64,000 bases of DNA from contig NC_046683.1 of the NCBI RefSeq assembly GCF_009870125.1, positions 60,155,869 to 60,219,868 of the forward strand. Reading direction: 5' to 3'. How positions within the stretch are numbered: position 1 is the first letter of the stretch; each line of letters begins with the position of its first letter. A program made the position numbers and the translations under genes. Below the pieces are notes generated by a model. The model was not told the DNA's origin. It saw only the letters and a list, made by a program, of their open reading frames with translations, and searched no databases. Source of the DNA: Drosophila pseudoobscura. Taxonomy: Eukaryota > Arthropoda > Insecta > Diptera > Drosophilidae. Of this stretch, positions 11,452 to 29,367 are shown one piece after another.

Positions 11452-11780
11452 ATAGCTGTATGACATTAGACTTTGGAAAATGGTCTGCAAGGAGAGAGAT
11501 GGCACAATAGACATTACATTTTTACATTTGTAGCTATCACTCCAACAACTGAGGCACTATTTGTGAAAAAATATTGTTTTCGAGCCCACCCACCCATCTA
11601 GCTAAATGGATTCTGAAAACAGCAACAATGGATAGTCTCAGCCACAGCGCTGTTCCCAGCTCAACTGGCAAGCCTGGACTGGACGCATATATATTTCTCG
11701 CTCTCACTGCAAGCTTTTTGTATAAAGCTGTCTCTGTTTTAGCAGATTGCAGTTAGCAAAGTCTAGTGTCATACAGCTAT
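11452..11780. repeat. Short element with 24-bp terminal inverted repeats (MITE-like)
   Basis: The 24 bases at 11452-11475 (beginning ATAGCTGTATGACA) recur inverted at 11757-11780 with one mismatch, enclosing 281 bases with no good reading frame. The size and ends suggest a non-autonomous DNA transposon. A clear target-site duplication was not identified. Confidence 0.5.
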
Positions 11781-14700
11781 TACCATTTTTGCGCGGACTG
11801 ATTTACACATATCGATATTACATTTTTAGCCCATTAAGGGCCAACGAATAAATACTCATGAAAATTATGAAACTTGAGGACCTTGAACGCCAAACAGGTG
11901 AAAGATATCGGAATAATTATTTTGTTAGGTAGAGAGGAAAGATGGATCTATGATTATCATTGTAGAACGGCATTATTTTTCGGGGTTTAGTTGTCCTAAA
12001 AAGAAAATTGTATCAAAATGGTACGAGCCGTTTAGGAAAGGCCCATAGTGGGTTAAGACCGGCAGATGTCGCTGCATCAAATAATACTCGTATGTAGATA
12101 GTAGATGTAGTTGCCATGTAGCAAAATGAATTCATTTTTCGAATTTTTGAATTTTCTCGTTAAATATTTTTTTTTGCATATAATAATATATTTATTTATA
12201 CTTCTTCAACTATAAAAAATAGATAAATATTGTTCGAAAGAAGGATCCAATGAGAATCCAACATACGCGATGATATCAATTGTGTCCCGCTAAAAGGGGT
12301 GCCCACCTTTAATGTTCTACCATTCGGCCCCACAGAGCGGGATTTTCTCGCACGGAAAATGGCTCGGAAAATTTTGGTTCGTTTGTTTTCGCTCGTCTGT
12401 TGCGTCGGTTGTGGGCTTGTGTCGCACGGAAAACTGCGCGGAAATTTGAGCGCTTGCTTTCGCCTCGTACTAGATGCTGGCTGCAGCAGCAACAACAGCA
12501 GCAAGCAGCAGCGTCAGGACAAATTAAGCAAACTGAGGCCCACGCGCCACGGCCACGGCCAAAACCGTAACTAATCAGCCCCAGACGCTCATTTGAGCCA
12601 TCAATGGCAGCCAATTTTTGGCCATTTTGCGGCATAAACGGAAACGGAAATGTGCGTTGCTTGTTTAGAAGCGTTACAGGAATGCTATGTTGCCTTAAGG
12701 GTGCTTGAGCCTTCGGTGAGTGGGGTGCTTGGAAAGAAGAGAAGACCTTCTGTGGGAAATTATAAAACTTAACGCAGCGCGTGTCCAACTTACTTGACTT
12801 TCCACTTCTGTGTGGCAGCCAAGCAGCCAAGGGGAATGGCACGTCAGGCAGAAAGAAGACAAGTCTCTAATGCCATCTGTGGGTACATAAGTACATAAGT
12901 ATATACTCGCTTTCTTTTTATTTATTTTTTGTGTGTGTGTGTGTGTGCGTATGAGTGCTGTTGTATACGCGTGTTTTTTCCGCTTAGCCTTCTGTGGCTC
13001 CTTCGGCCGATTTATTTATCTGGGTGCCCCTCACAGGGTATGGGCACGTATAGAGCGATATGTACATATAGCCTGCCAGCCAGCTCGAAAAGCGAGGAGC
13101 AGAAGCTTCAGTTACACTATTGACACATGCACAAACACATAACATAGTTAGTTATGTACGAGAGTGTGGCATGGTGCTATGGCTGCCCTGCCACATGTCG
13201 CACAACTTTGGGCGTTTGTTTGCTTCCGCTACCGCTGCCCCCCAGGAGCCAAACTCCCACTGCCATAAAAATAGAAATATCCGTAGCTGGAAGCCATAAA
13301 TACTCCACAGCACTAGCGAGTAAATTTAATTGAAAATACATACGTCAATACCTCTCTCCACTTCTCGACCAGCAGCCAAACTTCTGGCATGAATAAATGA
13401 CCAAACCCACTTGGGCCCCCGACAACAAGTTCAAGGTGGTGCCGAACTATGCTCCGCATTAAGCCAGCCGGACTGGCTCTCACGCCCCATTCACAGGGGG
13501 ATTACATACAGCACCGCCGCATCACAATGGCCAATTTATGGAACTTTCTCTGTCAGTGGTAGTCAATTTAAAATAGATTCCGCTTTATTGAATTGCCCGG
13601 CAATGGCAATCCGGATAAGACTGGACTTTATGCATAATTCTGTTTAATGCCTTTCCGTGTTGCTGGGTCATGAAAAAACAATTTGTTCGGATTACACTTC
13701 ACAGTGCAGAATCTTTGCCATCACTTGGGTCACGAATGGAAGAAACTGTTGGAGATTAAGGGCTGGCACAAGCTATAAAATTCGATTTAATGGTTGAGAA
13801 ATTCTCCTGGGAGCAGGCCATAGATGGGTCTGGTCTACAATAAACTGTCGGATGGCTATAATTCAATTAGTTTCTGTCGGCACCAGTAATTGCGTGGCCC
13901 GTTTAACGAACAGCACAAGCCACAGCAATCAATAAGGCCAACACAAATCGACAAATGCCAGGGAGATGGCTAATTGGTCAGTGTCCCGTCAATGTCCCCA
14001 GCTTATAAATACCATAAACTAGATCAACGAAAACGATGTCATCAATTAGCATACGTCCTCGGCAGACGTCGAAGCGAGCCCGGGCAGAGGATTCTCTGCG
14101 AAGTGAGGAAAAGGAGTGCCTTGCCTTCGGTGTTGTGGCAGCTTCAAAGTTAATCATACGCACCGTTGAACCGGAGCAAATTGTGCTGCATGCTGTAAAT
14201 GCAGTGCCAGCAGCAGGCTCACACAAACAGAAACACAGAGAAAAGCGATTGCTAAAGGGAAAGGGAAATCCAATACGAGGAAAGCACCCCCCCCTGCCCT
14301 CACCGTAAAGCTACAATTTGTTGTCGTCGTCGCGCTTGTTCTCGCAAAGTCGAGAATTGTCTTGGCTCGACCGTGAAATGTGTTGTAACAGGCTTAGGAT
14401 TATATTCAATTTGTGCCCCAAAAGTGGAACACATGTAAACACAGAAGGCCTGCTGTGATGAAAGGTGTCGGACTTGAGGGGATTTCGTGATGCGGCCTTG
14501 GAAGAGGCCAAAAACACACATATGATTCTTAAAGGAGGAAATGGAAATGGAAATGGGGACTGGGGTAGACATCATTTGGGAACTGACAGCTAGAATCATC
14601 AATCAGTTGCGTTCAAACGGGAAAACATGCCTCATCAAAAGCCAGGAAGCAACGCATAGGTTGGGCGAAGATCCGACTAAGAGCCAGATTAAAATATTAG

Positions 14701-17522
14701 CTATTATTTTTGACTTTGTACTGCACATAGTATGGTGGAAAATGGTGGTGGAACCAGAGCCTAAGGTAGGTGTGCACGTCTAGCGCGTCACGGCTTCGAC
14801 CCATCAAAGAAGTCTCATTCTCCGCCCGAATTCCTTAATGGCAGAACCGAATGCTCACCTCTCGGTGGCGACACGTGGGCGGAAAATGCAAAGCACGCGA
14901 AAATGCGTTTAAAAGTGTGCAAAACTTGGGGCGCAACTATTCGAGCCGGTTGCAGAGTGAATGATGAGAGAACTTTGTATGCAAATTCTTGGCGTAGCTT
15001 CGTCTCCACCGTGCCACCCAACCACCCGACCGGGTGGACGACCCACTCGGCCGTCCTGCCCCGAGTTGCGGTAAGTGTGAGTGACAGCCTGGCAGACACC
15101 TTGTCAATGGCTTGCGGCTACAAATAGCCCCAGCCTCAACCCCGAGTCGGGGCAGGGCAGGACCTCATACCGGAGACGCCACACAGCGCCAGGGTATGCA
15201 AAGTAGCAAACAACAGCCGTAGAACAGTGACGACAACAAGCAAGAACAGTGGCAACAGCCAAGCCAAGTGGCAGCAGCGGCAGAGTCTGCTCTTCTGCAT
15301 ACAGCTGACTGACTACACATCTATATTAACGGGTCTCTCTGTGTTTGTGTTTGTGTTTGTGTGTGTGTTGTTGTTAGTGTGGCATGGGGCATGGGCCATG
15401 GGGCATGGGGCATGATGGCACAACTTTCACACGATTCCAGCCTTTTGTTTTTTGGGCCTTGACTTCGCCGCGGGCGTTGCTTTAATGAATGTGCAACACT
15501 GATGCATTTCTTTGGCGAACTACGGGGCAGAACAAAAACGTGCGGCATACCTTTCGGGGCGACACACAGAACTGTGGAGGCCAGAAGTGGTGGAATTTCC
15601 TAGCAAATAGGAAGTGGGAAATGGGAAATGCCATCCAGTCAGGTACAAGTACATGTTTCATTATTTTGGTATTGAAATTCCTTTGAAATTCCAGCGAAAA
15701 GACATGCCACTGATCAAAAACAGGCTACCAAAGTGTAAGGGTAATACCCTGCGGCTCTAGCTTCTATGGTAGCTTGGGGAGAGCTATTACAATACAAAAT
15801 CGATCAGATACCAGATACCAGATACTCTATATACATTTACAGACTATATACACATGCATGTATAATAATATCCGTCATTAGTGCAAACAAAAGATGTCTG
15901 CCAAGGCCAAGATGTCACCTGGCGGCTATTGCCAAAAAGAAAGAGCAGAGAAAGCGAAATTGCATTGCATTTACTAGCATCGATGAATACTCCTTGGCTT
16001 GTCTTGGACCTACTTACAGGTCTGTGTGTCCGACTTCCTGCTTCGATTGTTGAGGTATTCTCCAAGTAGAATCCAAAGTTGCACAAACTTCTGTGCCATT
16101 GCAGGAGTAGTTATGAATTGAGTTATTTATATAAATTTGTTGGCATTAGCTGGAAATAGCTTACCAAGACGAATACATATATGCAAATAGCAAGATAAAT
16201 TATTCAAAATGCCAATAAAATTGTTACCGGAATTTGGGCCGCAAAATAATGGAATATATATGGACAGCAATTTCCATAGAAACTTTGTGCAATCTGAAAT
16301 AGTGGCTAATGGAGGGGAAGAAAATTTTTGAAAGCTGCTTGCATAGAGTCAATTAAATCACTTGAAAATCGATTGCAAGCCACACCTGCAGTGGCACTAT
16401 CCGTGCAATCTGTGGCACACTTTTGTGCGCCAGATATGAAGAGGAGAGCAGACACAGACGGAGACTGCATTGTGGTCTACCCCAGGGATTTAGTTAGTTA
16501 ATTATGTATGCAGGCTGAAAATGTTGCACAAACAATGAGTGAAAGAGCGAAAGGGGGAAAGGGGTAAAGGAGATTGTGCCGCTGGAAGAGGGTGCACAAA
16601 TAAAGGCTTAAGAAGTTAAGCCAAACAGCTCAAGTATGTGCCACATAAACCATTGAAGCACCCACTCGCACACAAACACACACACACACACACAGCCCCC
16701 GGGCAGGCACCATTCGCTTGGTGCCAAGACAGGGGCAGGAGCATGATGCCAACGATTTGCCGGCTCAATGCACACAAATACAGACACCGCTTAGGGTGTG
16801 GCAGGGCCAGGAGATTGCCACCACGCTTAGATGCTTAGGTGCTTAGGTGCTTGGGGTAGTGGTAGTTGAAGTTTACTCAAATGAAGGATTCTTCAGGGTA
16901 GCGGAAAATTGAATTAAGTTTTCATTACGCAAATAACCAGCAGAGCACTTGCCATAACCCGTACGCTTCTGCATTATTTATTGCACTTTGCAGAGACGAC
17001 CCCAAATTAACAATCATCACATAAATATATAATCAACAAGCGTCCACGTTCACGACCAAGGGAAGCAGAGCCGCCGCAGAGGGGGTAGGAGCAGGAGCAG
17101 ACACAGACTCGGGAGAGGCAGAGGCAGACGCACCAGCTGGCGGAACAGCAGACACAGCCAGGAGGAGCAACAGCAGAAGGAGGCCAGTGCCAGCAGGACA
17201 CAGAAAAGACTCCTTGGCTGGCAGCCAAGAGCAGCTGGCAGCTGGCAGCAGGCAGCAGGCAGCACACCATGTAAACCTCTCTGGGGCCAGAGGGAGAGAC
17301 AGTCCATGGTGAAGCGATGTGAAAGCTAAACACTTTGCAATATTAAAGAACAGCCAGCGTCGAACAGACCTGTTGCTCATCTCGAACATCCAGTCCGGGG
17401 TCCAACACCGACACCAGGCTCACCATCACAGACACCCAACACCAACCCCAACACCAACAGGCCGAACCCGACCCAGACCCAGACCCGACTACCAGAGGAC
17501 CAGAACCCGCACAGGTGTCGAG
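11781..17522. other. Long non-coding stretch upstream of the DUF1295 gene
   Basis: About 5.7 kb with no frame that I can support as coding. It contains simple repeats (GT/TG run near 12930, CA run near 16680, G/T-rich runs near 15340-15420) and typical fly intergenic sequence. The last 200 bases before 17523 are the likely 5' UTR of the DUF1295 gene, rich in CCAACAC/CCAGAC-like repeats. No tRNA or other RNA gene was recognised. Confidence 0.5.
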
Positions 17523-23407
<5,885 letters not shown>

Positions 23408-23715
23408 TTGCAACTATAGGATTATCATTTGCCCAAGAGATATCCCATTTTTATTACGAGAATATATTGTAAATAGACGGAGCTTTGCATTGTGACGATT
23501 GTAGACTCCGTGAAAGTGATTTTGAAAAAAGCATTGCGCCACGAAACGGGTGCCAAAGTACCGGTAAAGGAACAAGGATACCTTCAACCACGCAGCTGTC
23601 TAGCACTCTCTAGTCTCTATGCGCTGTAGTTGCTCAAATAACTAATGTGCCTCTTATTATACGAGTATATGCTCTCCGCGTACCCCTAGAATGTTGCACT
23701 CTTTCAAAGTTTATG

Positions 23716-23748
<33 letters not shown>

Positions 23749-24624
23749 GTCTTTGTTGAACTCTTGATAGTCAGGGCCCTGCGGCCCATAGATGATCTCC
23801 TGATGGTCTGCTCAAGAGTATACATACATACATATATCTTAGCTGCATATTTTCTTATCGAACCGCAACTCTCGCCCCACCAAAATAAACGAAACTCGAA
23901 ACCAACCAAAACCAAACTGAAACATATCCCAAGTATATGGCAAAGATGTGAGGCAGAAACAACACGCTAGAATGGGTTCTAAAGCCATTGTTATTTTATA
24001 TACGAGAATACGAGTATCTACTAGCTAAAGATGTATAAGATAAAGATTTAAAGATATATATATTGTATATTGTATATTGTATGTGGATGTTATCACTATG
24101 TGTCTGTGTCTCGCCGGTGTCTCAAATTTCAAGCAGTATTACAAAACAAAACGAAAGAAATTGTACCTAATCGATTATGCTGAGTATGGTTAAAAAATAA
24201 ACAAAATGCAAGGAACAATGCACACACCTGCGGATTGGATGGTTTTGATGGGTGTACAATCTGTACAGTCTGCAACGGTGCGATCTCATCTGCTCTTTCT
24301 GAGACCACTTTCTTTTGTAAAAACACTACACAGATGGTGATTTTTTCGATGATTCAACGCAGGATAGCTGTAGTTCTTAAACATTTCCAACATACATATG
24401 TATACAAATTGGGATCTAGTCTCCTTTTTAATGGCGTCATCAGAAAAGGCTTTGGAAAACCCCTCTTCCCTTTGTGTCATGAACTATTCGTTGCTCTAAA
24501 AAAAAATTATTCAGTTCCTGTTAACAAATAGTCGAGTCAACAGCTAAAATCGAAATCAAAATTTTTTGTTAAGCAAATTTTCAGTTTTAGTAATCTATCA
24601 TTTGTTTTTTTTCAAAAAATTGTT
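23408..24624. other. 3' UTR and spacer before S-Lap
   Basis: It holds the 3' UTR of the DUF1295 gene, a CTA trinucleotide run (about 23718-23748), the poly(A) signal at 24196 and about 400 AT-rich bases upstream of the S-Lap start. No coding exon was seen. Confidence 0.5.
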
Positions 24625-24633
24625 GTGTGTTTG

Positions 24634-26452
24634 ATGATTGGTATGTGTGCTCGCAGGCTCGGTGCAATATTCGGAGTGTCGCGGAGTCTGCTTGTCAGGA
24701 TCGTCAGACAGCCAGTTGTCCGCTGGCAGTATGCCGACACCGTGCTGAGGCGTTCGTACGCCTCGCAGGCCATCAACCAGATGCTGCAGCTGCAACAGAT
24801 GGACATCTGTGCGGATCAGCCCTCACGCGGCTTGGTGATCGGTGTCTTCGCGGATGAGGAGGACAAGAACGATGCCGGCATCCTGACACCGGCCGGTTGG
24901 CGGTACAACGTGACCAAGACCAACGGCCGCCTCATCCAGGTCCTGCGTATGTCCGGACCCATGCCCAAGCGGGGCGAGGCCCGTCTGCTCTTCGCGATCG
25001 AGCCAGAGCGCATCCCCTATTACTCTGTGGTGGCTGTGGTCGGCCTCGGCAAGGAGTGCCTCGGCTACAATCCCTACGAAGTGCTCGACGAACAGAAGGA
25101 GGCGATCCGTCGCTCCGTGGCTGCCGCCTGCCGCATCCTGGCCGAGCTGGACACCGACAGAATCGAAGTTGAAAACTGCGGCCACGCCGAGTCCGCCGCC
25201 GAGGGGGCCGCGTTGGGCATCTGGGCCTATCAAGAGCTGCGAGACCCCAAGCAACGCGTCTCCGTACCGTCCATTGATTTGTTTGCCACCCCAGATGATA
25301 TTTGCGACATCGAAGGATGGCGCATTGGTCTGCAGAAGGCAGCCGCCCAGAACCTGACGCGGCAGCTGCAGGAGATGCCCTCCAACCTCCTCACACCCAC
25401 AGCCTTTGCGCAGAATGTCGTCGAGGTGCTGTGCAAGTCCGGTGTCAATGTGGAGGTCAAGGTCGAGGGCTGGGCCGAGAGCCAGTCGATGCACGCCTTC
25501 CTGGCTGTGGGCAAGGCCTCGTGCGAGCCGCCCATCTTCTTGGAGCTGAGTTACTACGGCACCTGTGCCGAGGAGCGTCCCATTGTACTGGTGGGCCAAG
25601 GCGTGACTTACGATGCCGGTGGCTTATGCCTGAAGAGACGGAAAGAACTGTACAACATGCGTGGCGACATGACCGGAGCAGCAGTCGTCGTAGCCACCTG
25701 TCGAGCCGTGGCCAGTCTCCGTTTACCCGTAAGTGGAAAGATTTTTGTCTCCCGATTGATCGTTATTTTTGATTGTCCTTGTTTAGGTCAACATCCGTGG
25801 TCTGATACCTTTGTGTGAAAACGTTGTTGGCTGCAATTCGTTTCGTCCCGGGGACATGGTCAAGTCCATGAACGGCAAGACCATCGAGATCCAATGCACC
25901 GATCACGAGGATGTACTGGTCCTGGCAGACGCCCTGCTTTATGCGCAAAACTTCTGTCCCAAGTGCATCATTGACGTCGGCACCTGCTCGGGCTACATGC
26001 GTCAGTCCCTGGACGAGGCAGCCGCCGGAGTGTTCACAAACTCGGAGATCCTGTGGCAGCAGATCAAGCACGCCAGCATGCACACCGGAGACCGCGTGTG
26101 GCGCTTTCCGTTGTGGAACTACTACAGCAAGGCAGTGCGTGCCGGATCCCGCAGCGATGTCCAAAACTACGGCATTGGCCGAGGTGGACGTCCCTGCAAG
26201 GCCGCTGCCTTCCTGCGTGAGTTCGTGCCCTGCGGCCAGTGGATGCACATTGTGAGTATGGGAGTATCTCCCACTCGGTGGTGGATTGCCTAATGGCGTT
26301 TCTCGTTTCAGGATGCCACGAACGTGATGGTCACCAACGGCATCGACTTTGAGTACCTTCGCCGTGGCATGGCTGGCCGTCCGACCCGCACCCTGGTCGA
26401 GTTTATTGCCCAGACCATCTGCAAGGACACCGCCCCGAAGTTGGGCAAGTAG
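24634..26452 (+). CDS. S-Lap1: Sperm leucyl aminopeptidase family protein (M17), probably catalytically dead
   Basis: Three exons join in phase: 24634-25728, 25787-26251 and 26312-26452 (TAG), giving 566 residues; ATG 24643 is an alternative start. The N-terminus is Arg-rich without acids, fitting a mitochondrial presequence. The C-terminal M17 domain is complete, but two key sites differ from active enzymes. The metal-ligand Lys of VGKG is Gln (VLVGQGVTYDAGG), and the catalytic Arg of NTDAEGR is Val (the block reads CTDHEDV). The Asp ligands and the Glu are kept. Fly S-Laps are abundant in sperm mitochondria, and several are known to lack activity and act structurally, so this copy likely does too. 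Family assignment is firm; the S-Lap1 name is by remembered map position. A damaged paralogue follows downstream. Poly(A) signal at about 26729. Confidence 0.88.
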
Positions 26453-26769
26453 TAAACTCTTCCAGACGTAATGAAGATATGCCAGTCCCAATTGTCAGTC
26501 CCACAAAGCACTCCGCATGCCGTCATCATAAATATTTCGGCGACATTGTTAATGAACATGTTTTCAAATTGTTGGTATTTTCAAGGAATTGGTTTTTGGA
26601 ATTAATGATACAGTATCGAAACTTTTAAGTAATTATTTAGTCACGGCACTTTGTAACGGCAATGCCTTATTGTAAAATTCAAGTTTATTTTTTTCTGAAA
26701 TATTTTTTTTTAAGTTAGGCGTATGCCAAATAAATTGTATTCTCTAATGTTTTGATTTTAAAAACCTTT

Positions 26770-27562
26770 CTTTTTTATCACCCACTTATACAAAAAAGAT
26801 CCTTTAACGAGCGGGAACGAAGTTAACTCTGAATTATGCTCGCACTTGTTGCTCATGTTGCACATGAGATAGGAGAGTGGAGTGTTTCTCCCTCTCTCTC
26901 TCTATCTTACACACAAGCCCGCCGTTCTATCTCGCTTCCCTCCGCCAGAGCGAACACACTGCACGAGAAAGAGTGTGTGAGATGGATAGAGAGATCGAGA
27001 GAGAATGAGTAAGCGCGTGGAAGGCTAACATTTGGTCATTATGGCTAAAATAACGATCCGATCTCATCCACATTTGACAGTCTAGTAAATATGGCGTTAT
27101 CTACGATTCTGCGTTAATTTTTGGTCGTTGTGGGGGCGGACGGGTCCAGGTGTCTGGATATACAATTTGGTTGCTCTAGCTTTCATGGTCTCTGATATCT
27201 AGGTGCTCATCAAGGACGCTCATAGATCCAAAGCCACATCTATTCGAGTACCATGGCCCTTCAAGAGTTCATGATTTGTTAGCCCCATTTGTCAAAGATA
27301 TACATGCATAGATATGTTTACTCCTCCGAGGACAGCCAAACCAAAACAGTAGAGAGTGAAGGGCCGATGTCCACTCGTTTTTAGATACTGATCCTTTCGA
27401 ATTTCCTGAATGTACCGACCAAAAACCCCCTAAAGTGAGTGCAACTTTCTCATGGAGTACATTCATCGCATCAATTTGGCATTCTCTATTGCAAGAAATT
27501 GAACACGAAATACGTATCCAGAATATCCGATATTTGGTACTTTGTATAGGGCCTAACGAAAA
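26770..27562. other. Spacer between S-Lap copies with dispersed repeat
   Basis: The stretch lies between the poly(A) end of the intact S-Lap gene and the start of its damaged paralogue. It has no gene that I can support; most of its middle is the dispersed repeat listed separately. Confidence 0.5.
26950..27260 (+). repeat. Dispersed repeat copy 1
   Basis: The blocks GAGAGAATGAGTAAGCG, ATCTCATCCA, GACAGTCTA, CTACGATTCTG and AATTTGGTTG occur here in the same order and spacing as in the copy near 37.4 kb in a Zasp66 intron. It resembles an abundant obscura-group dispersed repeat; the class (Helitron/DINE-1-like is my guess) was not established. Confidence 0.6.
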
Positions 27563-29040
27563 ATGATGCTTGGCGTTGTACGTCGGCTGGTCTCCCAGGC
27601 CTTCCGGCAGTGCCTGCGACCACGTCCCCAGGCTATCCAGCGCCGCTCCGTCTCGCAGGCGGTAAACCAGATGTTGCAGCTCCAGCAGATGGATATGTGT
27701 GCGGATCCTCCATCGCGCGGGCTTGTGGTCAGCGTGTTCGCCGACGAAACGGACCGCAATGATGCTGGCGTCCTCACCGCGACCGGTTGGCGGTACAATG
27801 TCCAGAAGACTGCAGGCCGATTGTTAGAGGTCCTCCGCATGTCCGGACCCATGCCCAAGCGGGGAGAGGCTCGCCTTTTCTTTGCGATCGAACCAGAGCG
27901 CATCCCCTATTACTCTGTGGTGGCTGTGGTCGGCCTCGGCAAGGAGTGCCTCGGCTACAATCCCTACGAAGTGCTCGACGAACAGAAGGAGGCGATCCGT
28001 CGCTCCGTGGCCGCCGCCTGCCGCATCCTGGCCGAGCTGGACACCGACAGAATCGAAGTTGAAAACTGCGGCCACGCCGAGTCCACCGCCGAGGGGGCCG
28101 CATTGGGGATCTGGCTCTACCAGGAGCTGCGCAACCCAAAGAACAGGATTCCAGTGCCGTCGCTGGACTTATACGCAAGAAAAGACGAGGTCTGCGGTCT
28201 CGAAGGATGGCGCATTGGTCTGCAGATGGCAGCCACCTAGAACCTGACGAGACAGCTGCAGGAGATGCCCTCCAACCTCCTCCAACCTTTATGTCAATAG
28301 GTGGATAGTTTTGCAGCAGCTTCACATTCGAGGCAAAGTCGTTCTCCAAAATTTCTTCCCTTTGGATTTTATAAATCAGTAAATACATCAGTAAATGTAA
28401 ATGAATCAGTTGAAAGTCAGCGCATGCTTAAAATATCATGGAACAGCAGATTTTGATGAGAAAATTAAAGCGCTGCTCGTCCGAGAATACCGAATCGCAA
28501 ATTCGCAGCACATCGGACAGTGGAAACTCCTGCGAGAGCAGGAGGGTGAGCCACCTGAAGCTGTAGTACTGTGTAATAATGTTTTCCAGGCGCTTTCTGG
28601 CCCCTCGCTAAGCGGGCCAACGCCCCTTGAATCAACAGCGCCGTACCCGTCCCCGTCGCCTTCTCCACCTCCATTGCAGCTGTGTCCCGGGGGGAGTACC
28701 AATTCCTCAATGAACTGCTTGTACAGGGCTCGCTTTTGGGCCAGCGTGGTCGTCCAACTGCTGCGCCTTGGTCCCAAGTAGCCCAACAGCAGTTTCCAGC
28801 TGAGTGCACGGAAGCTTTGTACATCGGGCACACCTGTGGATTGGATTGGATTCATGTCCATGAACTGCTACGCCTATCAGAAGTGTGATATCCCACCATT
28901 AAACGTCAGTCTGCGCAGCTCTTTTAGGTCAACCACATCCTGGGACAGCGCATCATCGAACTCTTTTACACTGAAAGATACAGCGCCCGACCCGAACACT
29001 GGTTGAGTTTATTGCTCAGACGATTCTAATCAATCTCTAA
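27563..29040 (+). pseudogene. Broken S-Lap paralogue, interrupted by a TBC1D13 fragment
   Basis: The frame starts at ATG 27563 with a presequence-like N-terminus (MLGVVRRLVSQAFRQ) and follows S-Lap for 225 codons. A TAG at 28238 then sits where the intact copy has CAG. S-Lap homology stops at about 28286, inside the region corresponding to base 25395 of the intact gene. After 698 bases of TBC1D13-derived DNA, S-Lap sequence resumes at about 28984, reading RPTRTLVEFIAQTI as in the last exon, and ends at TAA 29038-29040. Most of the catalytic domain is therefore deleted. Identity with the intact gene is patchy: an almost identical tract (about 27900-28110) sits between clearly diverged parts. 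Confidence 0.88.
28286..28983 (-). pseudogene. TBC1D13 gene fragment copied into the S-Lap paralogue
   Basis: The block is a close copy of parts of the TBC1D13 gene downstream, in the same orientation. It contains the last exon, the end of exon 4, part of exon 3, exon 2 and the introns between 4-5 and 2-3, so it arose by DNA duplication and not retroposition. Relative to the parent it lacks about 730 bases (29683-30413 of the parent) and 12 bases encoding LQDH. The intron 4 donor is lost (GT to TT at about 28434) and the acceptor is lost (AG to AA). It cannot encode a TBC domain. Confidence 0.85.
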
Positions 29041-29367
29041 CGGGAATCCAATGTTATATATATTTTTACTGTGTTTTTTGACGATGCCACACACGAACAC
29101 AAAATTACACTTGAGCTATGATCACTCTATGTTAAATATGTTTTTGCATTTTTAATCTCCACACAAACACATGCGGCACATTCGTTTATTATGAAATTTT
29201 AACGTATAAAACAGAGAAACAGCGCTAGTGTTCGATCTTTTGTTGGGTCCTGGGCTTCGAACTATTGAAAATGATAACCAGACACTGTGGATTATTGCTT
29301 TGTCAGACTCTACCCGGAATCGGGTATTATATGTGTGTAATATCTGTGGTATCACTAAAAGTGAGTG

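Noticed and set aside
14036-14308. Open frames on both strands near 14 kb
   Set aside because: Short, no homology recognised, codon use not distinct from the surrounding intergenic DNA.
24823-25599. Minus-strand frame opposite S-Lap exon 1
   Set aside because: Antisense shadow of a codon-biased gene with no recognisable motif.
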